This document shows positions 16,723 to 25,840 of a stretch of DNA of 56,808 nucleotides, piece after piece (the stretch's first letter is position 1; each line of letters begins with the position of its first letter). Below the pieces are notes generated by a model, which searched no databases, was not told the DNA's origin, and saw only the letters and a program-made list of their open reading frames with translations. The DNA is taken from NCBI GenBank assembly GCA_964631745.1, contig CAZVWV010000004.1, forward strand, positions 1-56,808, written 5' to 3'. The DNA is from CAZVWV01 sp964631745 (GTDB taxonomy: Bacteria; Bdellovibrionota_C; UBA2361; JBGSMV01). The position numbers and the translations under genes were made by a program.

Positions 16723-17442
16723 CTACTCTGCCTTCGGTAGAAAGACAATTCTACCACAACCCCGGCACTTAATTACAGCGTCACCTTTGAGGATCTGCAC
16801 CGTGGTTTGGGGCCCAAGTGACATAAAGCAACCAGTACAGCTATCTTTATTAAGCGGCACTACCGCATCACTCGGGAAACGCTCATGCACCCTTTCGTAA
16901 ATCGAAAGCGAAGGCTTGTCGATTTGCAGGACCACTTGGGCTTTTTCGTCCAAATATTTCCGTTGACGTTCCTCAATCGAAGCCAGCTGAGTTCTAGCTG
17001 CCGATTCAAACTCCGTAAGGGCGCTCCTAGCCTGAGCCAGCTCCGATTCCGCCTGCTTAGTTTCATTGGTCGCGAGCTCTAGCTCATCCACGATCTTAAG
17101 CAGCATGTCTTCGGCCTGATCGACATGCTTCGAAGCGGCATCGACTTCACGTTCAGCCGCCTGCTGCAACTTATAAGTGTTAAGAGTGGTCAGGGCCTTG
17201 CGCCGAGCAATAAGCTTGTCGCGCTCTTCCTTAATACGTTTCTCTTCTTTGTTATACAGGGCCTGTTTTTCGGCAGAGAACTTACTCTTGCCAGCAACCA
17301 AGACCTCCAAGCGCTTCACGGCAGTAGTCTTATCAACGTACTCCTTTTCGAGCCGCTTCTTTTCAGCCGCCACCCCGGCAATTTTTGAATCAATTTGACT
17401 AAGAGAGACGAGTTTTTCGATTACCGTGCTTGGTTCAGACAT
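16723..17442 (-). CDS. C4-type zinc-ribbon coiled-coil protein (DUF164/COG1579)
   Basis: A 239-residue protein with a long charged coiled coil (about 10-180) and a C-terminal zinc ribbon: CTGC and CRGCG pairs around residues 205-230. This is the DUF164 family, whose best studied relative in Helicobacter (HP0958) binds RNA and affects flagellar gene expression; no general function is settled. The gene directly precedes rnpB on the same strand. Confidence 0.85.
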   Translation of the reverse strand: MSEPSTVIEKLVSLSQIDSKIAGVAAEKKRLEKEYVDKTTAVKRLEVLVAGKSKFSAEKQALYNKEEKRIKEERDKLIARRKALTTLNTYKLQQAAEREVDAASKHVDQAEDMLLKIVDELELATNETKQAESELAQARSALTEFESAARTQLASIEERQRKYLDEKAQVVLQIDKPSLSIYERVHERFPSDAVVPLNKDSCTGCFMSLGPQTTVQILKGDAVIKCRGCGRIVFLPKAE

Positions 17443-17526
17443 GTTGAATCATCATACTTCTTAGGTGGAAAACTGCAACTTTCCCAAGTTTTGGGCCACC
17501 ATGAACGGTTATACTGCCCTCTGACC

Positions 17527-17867
17527 TCCCTCCGGGAGCTCCTCCTACGTCGGAGGACCCGTCCGCTCTTTCCATATATTGNNNNNNNNNNNNNNNNNNN
17601 NNNNNNNNNNNNNNNNNNNNNNNNNNNNNNNNNNNNNNNNNNNNNNNNNNNNNNNNNNNNNNNNNNNNNNNNNNNNNNNNNGCTCAGTTACTCTCTTCCT
17701 TCCATGGCCCTGTAGCTCAGTCGGTTAGAGCGGCCGCTACTTTGTCCCTCCGGGAGCTCCTCCTACGTCGGAGGACCCGTCCGCTCTTTCCATATATTGA
17801 ATTTTCTGTATCGCTCAGTTACTCTCTTCCTTCCATGGCCCTGTAGCTCAGTCGGTTAGAGCGGCCG
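17527..17867. repeat. 131-bp tandem duplication of a tRNA 5' half plus upstream region, broken by the gap
   Basis: The block at 17527-17581 recurs at 17745-17799, and the block at 17682-17736 recurs at 17813-17867. The intact second copy has 13 nt between the two blocks. If the 100-N gap really stands for those 13 nt, both blocks repeat with the same 131-bp period. The first copy ends after the tRNA 5' half (17706-17736) and runs on into GCTACTTTG, so it is a truncated tRNA, not a gene. Confidence 0.85.
17582..17681. other. Assembly gap of 100 N
   Basis: Exactly 100 undetermined bases, a conventional placeholder length. It falls inside a tandem duplication and is probably much shorter in reality (13 nt by comparison with the second copy). 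Confidence 0.98.
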
Positions 17868-17913
17868 GCTCATAACCGGTAGGTCCTCGGTTCAAGTCCG
17901 AGCGGGGCCACCA
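17837..17913 (+). tRNA. tRNA with CAT anticodon (Ile2 or elongator Met)
   Basis: A complete 77-nt cloverleaf with encoded CCA. The acceptor stem GGCCCTG pairs with CGGGGCC (one G-T), the D-arm is GCTC/GAGC, the anticodon loop CTCATAA gives CAT, and the T-arm CTCGG/CCGAG frames TTCAAGT. C4-G69 and C5-G68 pairs are features that TilS accepts for lysidine-modified tRNA-Ile2, so Ile2 is more likely than Met. A partial copy of its 5' half lies just upstream. Confidence 0.93.
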
Positions 17914-18030
17914 ATTTTTTCTCTCTCTAACTCGTTGAGCATTTCAACCTCTTAGAATTTGTTTGAGGGCTAGCTGCAGTCGCCTGAAACTTGGCAACGA
18001 ACCAGCCTGCTACCCTTAACTGCTCTTGCT

Positions 18031-19095
18031 TCATTTCTTCCCTTTTTGAGCATTGCCTTTCGTGGTTGTTATTGGCTTCGCTCTGGCTTTGGGTAGCTGC
18101 TTAATGGCCTCCTCAAAGTCCTTGTCGATCATGTGTGGCTGGCTATCAATGACCTTCTGATAATTTATATACTCTAGCTCGGCTTTAGCCTTGGCTACCC
18201 CCGCTGAGATCTTGCCAGAATGCTCAAGCAACTTACGGCCTGATATCTTAAGAAACTCATCGAGCTTCTTAATCCAGTCATTCATCGTCATCTGCTTACG
18301 TTCGATAGCCTGCAGCTCAGCAAATTCTATGTAGAGCGAAACGATACGATTGAGGACTTGCAGCTCTTCTTCATCTAAATAATTCTTAGCGATAGAAACA
18401 TCTTCTTTTCTAATTACGCCACCAGGCCTAGTGGTCTTTAGGCCCATAAATCCCTGCTTGGAGTTTGCTCGCTTGTGGATAATCTCGGCTGCTGTATGCC
18501 CATGAGCCGCCCAGTGCATTTTATTCTGAACCGTAGCGAAGAATCTTTGCGAAGCTTCCGTATCGGGGGAATAATCAACACTCGTTGAATATATATCGAG
18601 CACTTTCTGATAGAATCTACGTTCAGATGAACGGATATCACGGATGCGCTCTAAAAGTTCATCAAAGTAATCTATCTGACCCGCAACAGGCGGATTCTTT
18701 AGGCGCTCATCATCCATGGTGAAGCCTTTCACCAGGTATTCATTCAGCCTTGAAGTTGCCCATTGTCTAAACTGTGTGCCTCGGTGACTTCGGACTCGGT
18801 AGCCGATGGCTAGGATGACCGGTAAGCTATAGTGCTTCAATGCCCTTGATACCGACCTTGCCCCCTCACTTCGAACTTGTAAGTATTCCTTACAAGTTGC
18901 CTGTTCATCCAATTCGCCTTCTGAATAGATTGCCTTTAAGTGCAATGTAATATTCTGGGGGCTGACCTGAAACAGCTCAGCAATCAAAGCCTGCGTCAAC
19001 CAAACGGTCTCATCCTGAAATCGGCACTGAACCTTAGTCCGACCGTCTTCGGTCTGGTAGAGAATTATATTTGATTCAGGAGGCTTATTATTCAT
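18031..19095 (-). CDS. RhuM family protein
   Basis: This 354-residue protein has the RhuM-family features: a start with IILYQTEDG, then VWLTQALIAELFQVS, then NITLHLKAIYSEGEL, with VISALGYRVRSHRGTQFRQWAT-like text (residues about 90-115) and a long helical C-terminal half. RhuM was named from a Salmonella pathogenicity island; the family is scattered on mobile islands in many bacteria and has no proven biochemical role. The N-terminal part resembles DNA-binding domains of phage antirepressor type (inference). It sits just beyond a tRNA, a common place for integrated islands, but no integrase is visible. Confidence 0.8.
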   Translation of the reverse strand: MNNKPPESNIILYQTEDGRTKVQCRFQDETVWLTQALIAELFQVSPQNITLHLKAIYSEGELDEQATCKEYLQVRSEGARSVSRALKHYSLPVILAIGYRVRSHRGTQFRQWATSRLNEYLVKGFTMDDERLKNPPVAGQIDYFDELLERIRDIRSSERRFYQKVLDIYSTSVDYSPDTEASQRFFATVQNKMHWAAHGHTAAEIIHKRANSKQGFMGLKTTRPGGVIRKEDVSIAKNYLDEEELQVLNRIVSLYIEFAELQAIERKQMTMNDWIKKLDEFLKISGRKLLEHSGKISAGVAKAKAELEYINYQKVIDSQPHMIDKDFEEAIKQLPKARAKPITTTKGNAQKGKK

Positions 19096-19220
19096 GGGTT
19101 TACTCTCCTGTCATACCATTGCATAAATGCAGGTAGCCATCTATCCCATATAAATGTTCGAATATGAGAGACCTTATTCTGATTTTGCGGGATCGCAATT
19201 GCATAGCGGCCTCCAAGTGA

Positions 19221-20150
19221 TTACGAATTTCGGGCATTCATTCTTCTAATGCTTCTAACCACACCCGCCTGTCTGCTAATAAAAACCTGATACCCAACCA
19301 AGCTTGCCAACACAGTGGCAATCCCAACGTACTGATTAAACGACAGATACTCACTGAGAATTATAATTGAAAACAATGCCGTAAAAATCGGTTCGATTTT
19401 GAGAAACAAGCTAAATTGAAAGGCGCCTAGAAGTGCTATTCCATAAAACGCTGCTACTGTCCCTAATCCTAAGGACAAAGCAGCTAATAAGGCTGCGACT
19501 ATCCCCTGAGTATCTACCGGTAAGGCGGCTGGACAGAACAGTACGAGAAGAATAGTTATCGGGAAGGCAACAATAAAGGTCCAAACACCAACAACCATGG
19601 GGTGGTCGCTCTTTACTTGATGCCCAAAAAGATATGCTCTCCCCATGGTTGCTATGGCAGCTATGAATGCTAATACGACTCCCCAAATATTCAAAGGAAC
19701 GGCTGAATCCCATAAACCAACAACCTGGGTAACGCCTACGAGTGCCATGGCTGTACACGCCAAAGCTATCATGGTGAATCGTTCTTCACCTGTGACCACG
19801 CAAAGTCCGTAAAGCATCAGAGTGTGGGTAAAAAGGATAGTTAAGGCAACGGGGCCAGGAATTAACGCAACGGAGCTCAGAATTCCCACTATAGAGATCG
19901 CCTGTAAAACGCCGCCGCTTACAATGGCTTTCCAGTTTGAATTTCTGGCCTGTAAAATTTTTTGCTTGGTTATGATACAGCAGACGTACAAGATCAATAA
20001 ACGTGAGAAAGTTGTGACTAAAACAATAAAAGTACTATTGCTGCCATGCTGGTAAGACCACCGGGCAGCCGCTGGATAGATGCCCATTAAGACGGCTGAT
20101 AATAGCGCTAGCAAGATGCCAAAATATTGAGTGTTTCCTAACAACCGCAC
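19221..20150 (-). CDS. EamA/DMT-family membrane transporter
   Basis: The 309-residue protein has about ten hydrophobic segments in two five-helix halves, with the inner halves ending in ILSEYLSFNQYVGIA, typical of the drug/metabolite transporter superfamily. These carry small metabolites across the inner membrane. No substrate can be named. It is flanked by unrelated genes on the same strand. Confidence 0.8.
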   Translation of the reverse strand: MRLLGNTQYFGILLALLSAVLMGIYPAAARWSYQHGSNSTFIVLVTTFSRLLILYVCCIITKQKILQARNSNWKAIVSGGVLQAISIVGILSSVALIPGPVALTILFTHTLMLYGLCVVTGEERFTMIALACTAMALVGVTQVVGLWDSAVPLNIWGVVLAFIAAIATMGRAYLFGHQVKSDHPMVVGVWTFIVAFPITILLVLFCPAALPVDTQGIVAALLAALSLGLGTVAAFYGIALLGAFQFSLFLKIEPIFTALFSIIILSEYLSFNQYVGIATVLASLVGYQVFISRQAGVVRSIRRMNARNS

Positions 20151-20172
20151 CTCTTCCGCTTAGCTATCCTAG

Positions 20173-20197
20173 GAGTCTGTGCCTGCCTCACAGACTC
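20173..20197. other. Perfect 9-bp inverted repeat between two leftward genes
   Basis: GAGTCTGTG (20173-20181) and CACAGACTC (20189-20197) with a 7-nt loop. There is no T-run on the minus strand, so it is not a standard intrinsic terminator; it could be a stabilising hairpin or an operator. Confidence 0.5.
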
Positions 20198-20251
20198 ATT
20201 AACCCCGGGTAACGCCGGGTGGGAATTGGCCCACTCCGTATTTCATTTATT

Positions 20252-20863
20252 TTACTTCACACGCGTATACCGCATGGTCATCGGCTCCTGCTTTGTTTCG
20301 GTCTTGCCGCGCCCCTCGCAGGTTGAAGAGAAGTGATTCTTGTCTTCGAAGGTGATGGTCATGGCCCCCATGCTGGGATCGTCTTTTGACTTGAGGCCTT
20401 CAACTCTAGTTACATCCAACTTGAGTTTGTCTTTATCACTTTCGACGAGCGAGAATTGAGGACGGTTTCGCATCATGCAGTAATGCGTCATGGCGAGTTT
20501 GCCTTGATCGTCATCGTAGTAAACCGACACCATTTCATTAGGCGTGCCGGGAAAAATCGTTTCCACCACAGCACTGCCGCCAGCTGTAACTTCATATTTC
20601 GTAAAGACTTGTTCGTCTTTCTTACCAAACATCGAGGTTGTCGACTTCCACTTTCCCTCCAAGGCTTTAATACGATTCAACTCAGGCGAACTAATATTAG
20701 GCGGCGTTTCCGGCATTTTGTGCTCATCGGAATGATCAGCCAGCGCCAGCGATGCAGAAAAAATGGAAATTAGGAGCAGACTGCACAAACGGCCTGCATT
20801 CAAAAGTCGAACGCCGTTGGGTTTAAAAGATTCCGCTTGTGCTGTGAGTTGATTGATCAACAT
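20252..20863 (-). CDS. Exported small protein, DUF1579-like beta-barrel
   Basis: The 203-residue product has a hydrophobic segment at about 24-42 (SLLLISIFSASLALADHS), read as a signal peptide with a longish N region; a later start is possible. The mature part has ALEGKWKST, GGSAVVETIFPG and MTHYCMMRNRPQ, a pattern of small lipocalin-like proteins called DUF1579-like. It would lie in the periplasm. The function is unknown. Confidence 0.6.
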   Translation of the reverse strand: MLINQLTAQAESFKPNGVRLLNAGRLCSLLLISIFSASLALADHSDEHKMPETPPNISSPELNRIKALEGKWKSTTSMFGKKDEQVFTKYEVTAGGSAVVETIFPGTPNEMVSVYYDDDQGKLAMTHYCMMRNRPQFSLVESDKDKLKLDVTRVEGLKSKDDPSMGAMTITFEDKNHFSSTCEGRGKTETKQEPMTMRYTRVK

Positions 20864-21178
20864 AGTAGTTCCCCTTTATTTGATTTGATTTGAATTTCGA
20901 CAGGTATCCGTATTTCTCTACTTACTTTTCTTGCAGTTACCTTACTTCTCCAGCCCGTGAAAGCGAGAATGCTAGCGTAGAACTGCTTACTAAGCCATGA
21001 TTTTTCTCATAGGCTCAATCCGGGAAAACCTTCCACCCCCTTCATTACCGCTCGGGTAGCATAACTAGCTAAAATTCTGTATATTGATGCTCTTCTGGCT
21101 TAGCGGCCTGACTATCAGATATCGGTATATCGGCGTATATCGGCGGACTTAGTTGGGCCTTTTTAGAACATTACGCTT
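20864..21178. other. Intergenic region before ychF
   Basis: A 315-nt space between divergent genes. It contains a short direct repeat, TATATCGGCG (about 21128-21147). I see no RNA gene, no repeat of families A or B and no convincing promoter. Confidence 0.5.
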
Positions 21179-22291
21179 ATGGGATTCACTTGCGGTATTA
21201 TCGGGCTGCCCAATGTAGGAAAGTCCACTATTTTTAACGCTTTAACTTCTGCTAAAGCTGCGGCGGCTAATTTTCCGTTTTGCACGATTGAGCCTAACAC
21301 TGGCGCGGTACCCGTGCCGGATTCACGCCTAGCTGTGCTTTGCAAAATGGCAAAGTCCGAAAAAATCATCCCCACTCAGATCACTTTTGTGGATATCGCT
21401 GGGCTAATCCGGGGCGCTTCCAAGGGCGAGGGGCTGGGCAATCAATTTCTCGGACATATCCGCAGCGTCGATGCCGTAGCCCATATTGTTCGCTGCTTTG
21501 ATGACCCCAATGTGGTGCATGTGGATGGCGGTGTAAATCCAGTGCGCGATATTGAGACTATCGATACCGAGCTAATACTCTCTGACTTGGAGAGCATTCA
21601 GAAGTTAATTCAAAAATTTGAAAAGGTGGCAAAGTCCGGAGATAAAGATGCGAAAGCCAGATTCGAGTTGGCGAGCGAGTTGGAAAAACATCTCTCTGCG
21701 GGAAAGCCAGCCAGGTCATTTATTTCAGACGCTCTGCCCGAAGTTTTTGCCGAGGTTACCAATACCCTGCTAACATCAAAACCCACCCTATTTGTCGCCA
21801 ATGTTTCAGAGAGTGAGGTCGCAACTACCCCGGTGGCTGGTGGAGCAAGAGCCTTGGATAAATTATTCGACTACACTCAATCTTTGGGCACCGAACTTGT
21901 CATAATCTCCGGCCAAGTTGAAGCAGAGATCGCGGAGCTCCCACGCGAAGAGCGCGGCCCGTATCTGCACGATATGGGGCTTGAATCCTCAGGGCTAGAT
22001 CGCTTAACCCTAGCCGGTTACAAATTGCTAAGCTTAATCACTTTCTTCACAGTCGGCCCGAAAGAGACCCACGCCTGGACCGCCCAACACGGCTCCACTG
22101 CGCCGCAATGTGCCGGAAAGATTCATACCGATTTCGAGAGAGGCTTTATCCGCGCCGAGATTTTCGGATATGCAGATTACATAGACGCTGGCAGCGAATT
22201 GAAAGCCAAAGAACGCGGCAAGCTGCGGGTCGAGGGGAAAGAGTATATTATGCAGGACGGTGATATCGTGCATTTTCGGTTTAATGTGTAA
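21179..22291 (+). CDS. ychF: Obg-like P-loop ATPase YchF
   Basis: YchF (OLA1 in eukaryotes) is a conserved P-loop NTPase that binds ribosomes, prefers ATP, and affects stress responses. The 370-residue protein has the G1 motif GLPNVGKST (near residue 8-16), the switch region GAVPVPD, DIAGLIRGASKGEGLGN, and an NVSE-type G4 in place of the GTPase NKxD. The C-terminal TGS domain is intact (HTDFERGFIRAE). Start ATG 21179 is the first in frame. Confidence 0.95.
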   Translation: MGFTCGIIGLPNVGKSTIFNALTSAKAAAANFPFCTIEPNTGAVPVPDSRLAVLCKMAKSEKIIPTQITFVDIAGLIRGASKGEGLGNQFLGHIRSVDAVAHIVRCFDDPNVVHVDGGVNPVRDIETIDTELILSDLESIQKLIQKFEKVAKSGDKDAKARFELASELEKHLSAGKPARSFISDALPEVFAEVTNTLLTSKPTLFVANVSESEVATTPVAGGARALDKLFDYTQSLGTELVIISGQVEAEIAELPREERGPYLHDMGLESSGLDRLTLAGYKLLSLITFFTVGPKETHAWTAQHGSTAPQCAGKIHTDFERGFIRAEIFGYADYIDAGSELKAKERGKLRVEGKEYIMQDGDIVHFRFNV

Positions 22292-22980
22292 GCATGAGAG
22301 TGTCGCTGCTTCGCTCTGTTGAGATGGTGAATCAGGGGCCGGGTTCAATAACTTAACGCAACACCTAGGAGATTTAAGGGGGAAAGTGTTATCCCTAAAT
22401 TTGATTTCTGCGACTTCACCCCTCCAGCTATCCGGCCATCCTAACTATTCACCGCGATCACTCACTCCTAGGTCAAATCACAAAAATTTAAGATTAAAAA
22501 AACTGCTTGACACGCCATCGCAAAAAAGCTAAACGTGTTGAAAGCATGTCATTCACCAAAGTTTCTTACAGCGTTGGCAACTTTACCAAGATTAAAAATC
22601 TGAAGCTTAAACTCGTCATTAATCTCATCATTAATATTGTGCCCCAGGCACAATAAAATATTAATTCTCCCACACAATTTAATAGCCCCCCAAAAAGAAA
22701 AGCCAAAGAGGCTACGGGGAAGCGTTTCCAGAACATATTGCCTGTGATCCCTTAACTCAACTTGGCACAAGTTGCATTACGGGATTTTACGCTCTTTAAA
22801 AATTTGCAGTACGCTGCCAGTTGTAGCCTGATCGTGAGTACGCGCACACATTCGTTTCACAGGGCGAGAGACTAGAACTGGCGGTGTAGTTTGGGTAGGA
22901 GGAAAGGAGGTTTTGATAGTTTTGAAGTACGTATAACTAAAAATTTGAGGCGGAGCGAAGCAAGCTAGAGAGGAGGTCCT
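22292..22980. other. 690-nt intergenic region with promoter-like and hairpin elements
   Basis: No gene is evident. A TTGACA (22507-22512) with TAAACG 17 bp downstream resembles a weak promoter. A hairpin with arms 22630-22643 and 22647-22665 (ATTGTGCC/GGCACAAT core, loop CCA) is A/T-rich at its base. A 36-codon ORF starting near 22546 shows no recognisable domain. The last part holds a structured leader (22810-22888). Confidence 0.6.
22810..22888 (+). ncRNA. Candidate structured leader RNA upstream of the FAD oxidoreductase
   Basis: TACGCTGCCAGTT (22810-22822) pairs with AACTGGCGGTGTA (22876-22888) in a 13-bp stem with two G-U wobbles. Inside, GCCTG (22826-22830) can pair with CAGG-GC (22860-22865). 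The loop is rich in purines next to GAGAGACTAG. It lies about 90 nt before a strong GGAGG site and the ATG at 22981. It does not match a riboswitch class I can recall. Confidence 0.4.
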
Positions 22981-24138
22981 ATGGCGCAGCTAGATTGGGC
23001 CATTATTGGTAGTGGCCCACAAGGGGAGATTCTAGCTAGAGCGCTTCTGGCATACGGTGTACCGGCGAATCGACTGGCTATGTTCGACCCTAAAGGTCGC
23101 GGTCTGTCAGAGTTCATCGGGGTGGCGCGGAATTCGGAGATGGTCTGGATGCGCTCCCTGGCGGAGCATCATCTGGAACGGGATCCTCACTCACTGCGCC
23201 GATACGCGGAACGAGTCGGACGCGAGGACGAGATCAGCCAGTGGGGTAAACCTACATACCGTTTGTGGCAAACGTACGCGCTGAAAGTGTTACCGAATTC
23301 CCAGATCTTTTGCGTGCGAAGCAAAGTCCTGGAGATCGTCAAAGACGGACTAGGCTTCCGTTTGCTGACGGACGCGGGGGTGTTTAACGCGAGGGCGGTG
23401 ATCTTGGCAACAGGGCTAGAGCGCAACCCGTTCTGGCCCGAGTGGTGCCGCGAACTGCGGGCAAGAGATGCTAGTTGCATTGCGCATGTTTTCGAAGGGA
23501 ACCTGCCATGGCAAGCCCTGACAAACAAGCGCATCGCTATCATTGGTGGGGGCGTTAGCGCCTGCCAAGTTGCGCATCGGCTTGCCCAACTACGAAAGCG
23601 AGAGCTGCCAATTTATCAGATCTCGCTCTTTCCGATTAAGGTCACCCAGTTTGACTGTGGGGCCGCCTGGCTTGAGCAGAGCAAACGGGCTGAATTGATC
23701 GGGGAACACTGCTACGAGGAGCGTGAGAGAGTCGTACACAACGCACGCGAGGTCGGCACGATATCTCACGAAGTCGCGCTGGATCTTGACGAGGACATCC
23801 GCTCGCGCGAACTTGAGTACATCGAGGGAGAAGTGCTCACGGCGGACCACAACGGCGAGATCTGTCTTACGCTGAAAGGCGGACGGCAGTTCTCGGTGGA
23901 CTATCTGGTGGTCGCTACGGCCCTGCAGTCCAAAAGGGACCCGAGCGCACTTTCGCAACAGACAGCGGGACGGTTGCAACTGCCAACAACAGCGCTTGGT
24001 TCGCCAATCGTGGACAATAAGCTGCAATGGCTGTATCCCGGATTGCACGTCAGCGGGGAGCTTGGCAAGCTCGTGCTTGGGCCGTTCGCAGGCTCGATCG
24101 TGAGCGCCCATTGGGCGGCGCAACACATTCTTGGGTAA
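22981..24138 (+). CDS. FAD/NAD(P)-binding oxidoreductase (flavin monooxygenase-like)
   Basis: The 385-residue protein begins with the dinucleotide-binding motif AIIGSGPQGE (8-17), has ATGLERNP near 150, and carries a second Rossmann motif IAIIGGGVSACQ (about 180-191), then VVATALQSKRDP. This is the arrangement of SidA/YheV-like FAD- and NAD(P)-dependent proteins that oxidise amines or related substrates. A strong GAGGAGG is 3-8 nt before the ATG 22981. Its G+C appears higher than that of its neighbours, which hints at transfer. Substrate unknown. Confidence 0.75.
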   Translation: MAQLDWAIIGSGPQGEILARALLAYGVPANRLAMFDPKGRGLSEFIGVARNSEMVWMRSLAEHHLERDPHSLRRYAERVGREDEISQWGKPTYRLWQTYALKVLPNSQIFCVRSKVLEIVKDGLGFRLLTDAGVFNARAVILATGLERNPFWPEWCRELRARDASCIAHVFEGNLPWQALTNKRIAIIGGGVSACQVAHRLAQLRKRELPIYQISLFPIKVTQFDCGAAWLEQSKRAELIGEHCYEERERVVHNAREVGTISHEVALDLDEDIRSRELEYIEGEVLTADHNGEICLTLKGGRQFSVDYLVVATALQSKRDPSALSQQTAGRLQLPTTALGSPIVDNKLQWLYPGLHVSGELGKLVLGPFAGSIVSAHWAAQHILG

Positions 24139-24326
24139 TTCGAAATTGGGGCAGCATAGGTCGGCCGAGGCAATGCTAGAAGCCGAACCTAAGTGGAATT
24201 TCCGGGCATGAACAACGGGGCGCGGAGGGGTTTTGAAAAGGGTCTTAACTCCTCCGCCCAAACTGCTCGCGCCCAATTTGCTGGATTGTTGATCGCGATA
24301 TTACGCTGCGAACTACTGCCTAAACC

Positions 24327-24400
24327 TACTGCCTATCGGCCAAACACTCACTGCCAATTCGCCACACCGGCAGGCGGGTCGCCTGCGCTCCGGGATGCGT
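24327..24400 (-). repeat. Repeat family A, short degenerate copy
   Basis: Contains CTGCCTATCGGCC and the palindrome GGCAGGCGGGTCGCCTGC followed by GCTCC, as in the copies at 38761-38810 and 55320-55380. Lies between the FAD gene and tRNA-Lys. Confidence 0.6.
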
Positions 24401-24445
24401 CAGGATCGCGAAGTGCCCGGGGAGTGGCGCAACGACGAAGAAATC

Positions 24446-24700
<255 letters not shown>

Positions 24701-24857
24701 TACAATCCCGTAACAGAATTCTAGTCCTTAAAGGTGTACCGTTACGCCCCGTTTAAGTCAAGTCTGCGGGACTATTATGCTTAATCATGGGAGGCAGCTG
24801 ATTCGGTTCGGTTCTCGGGTGTTGCTTGCATCTGCGCTCCCAAGTAAAATTCAGCGG

Positions 24858-25799
24858 ATGTCGTCAAAACGCCTCATAAAAATCGCCTTGAGTATCGGGA
24901 TGCTGGCCCTTGTGCTTGCAGTTTCAGATATCTCTGAACTGAAGGCGACCTTGGCGCACGTGTCTGCGCAGACCGCGCTTCTGGTTATCCTGGGCTACTT
25001 TGCTGGGCAGATCATTAGCTCTTACAAGTGGTGGTTAATAACCCGTGGAGCATTCTCAGTACCCTGGCTTACAGCTTTTCGCGCTTACACTTTAGGCATG
25101 TATGCAAACTGCTTCGGTCTGGGGGTTGTCGGTGGGGACGTCGTGCGCGCCATGGCTATTGCCGGGAAAGGCCCGTTCAAGGCCCAGGCTGTGGCCTCGG
25201 TCGTAGCCGACCGCGCGCACGGTTTGGCTGTGCTTGTACTGATGGGCGTAATCTTCGCTTTAAATGACGGGCGCGATACGATCTCGCCCAATTTTATTTA
25301 TGCGATTATGTGCCTGCCCTTGGCGGTGGTGTGCGCCTGGCTGCTTGGCCCGAAAGTAATCTTAAAAGTAGTCCCTGACTCTCACCATTTACGAGAAAAG
25401 ATTGAAAACACTCTAAACGCCTTTCCAAAAGATCCCATTACTGTGCTAGCCATCTCGGTGCTCTCTGTGATCTTCCATCTTAGTCAGTTAGCTTTGCATT
25501 ATCTAATCTTACAAAGCATGGGGGTGAATGTGCCCTGGATTATCGTGCTCTCATCGATTCCGTTTGTGAATGTGCTCTCTAGTCTTCCGATTAGCTGGAA
25601 CGGACTCGGGGTGCGGGAGAATGCTTTTGTTTTCTTTCTTCTGCCGCTGGTAACGCGCGCCCAATCCGTGGCCCTCGGCGCGGTTTGGCTCTTGGCGGTT
25701 ACGGTGAGTGGGGCCTTGGGCGGATTGGTTGCGCTCAGTTTGGATTGGTTCACTAAGCGGTCCGCTCAGCAGACGGCCCCGCACGATCTTGTCAGCTGA
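24858..25799 (+). CDS. Lysylphosphatidylglycerol synthase-like membrane protein (UPF0104/AglD-type)
   Basis: This protein of about 313 residues has eight or so hydrophobic helices and the family signature KWWLITRGA near residue 60, followed by GVVGGDVVRAMAIA (about 90-105). The family includes the flippase-like domain of MprF and polyprenyl-related proteins without enzymatic domain. An ATG at 24777 would add 27 residues; I prefer 24858 because the family usually starts just before the first helix. No substrate is known. Stands alone between tRNA-Lys and repeat B. Confidence 0.7.
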   Translation: MSSKRLIKIALSIGMLALVLAVSDISELKATLAHVSAQTALLVILGYFAGQIISSYKWWLITRGAFSVPWLTAFRAYTLGMYANCFGLGVVGGDVVRAMAIAGKGPFKAQAVASVVADRAHGLAVLVLMGVIFALNDGRDTISPNFIYAIMCLPLAVVCAWLLGPKVILKVVPDSHHLREKIENTLNAFPKDPITVLAISVLSVIFHLSQLALHYLILQSMGVNVPWIIVLSSIPFVNVLSSLPISWNGLGVRENAFVFFLLPLVTRAQSVALGAVWLLAVTVSGALGGLVALSLDWFTKRSAQQTAPHDLVS

Positions 25800-25840
25800 A
25801 GAAACCTTACGATTTTGGTATCTGCTAAAAACCCCGGGGT

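Noticed and set aside
17706..17736. A second CAT-anticodon tRNA
   Set aside because: The copy lacks the anticodon loop and 3' half and runs into unrelated sequence.
20173..20197. Intrinsic terminator for the small exported protein gene
   Set aside because: The stem is perfect but lacks a T-run in the direction of transcription; kept only as an inverted repeat.
22549..22770. 73-codon minus-strand frame in the ychF-oxidoreductase space
   Set aside because: No start site, no domain and no conservation signal; the region is A/T-rich with a palindrome.
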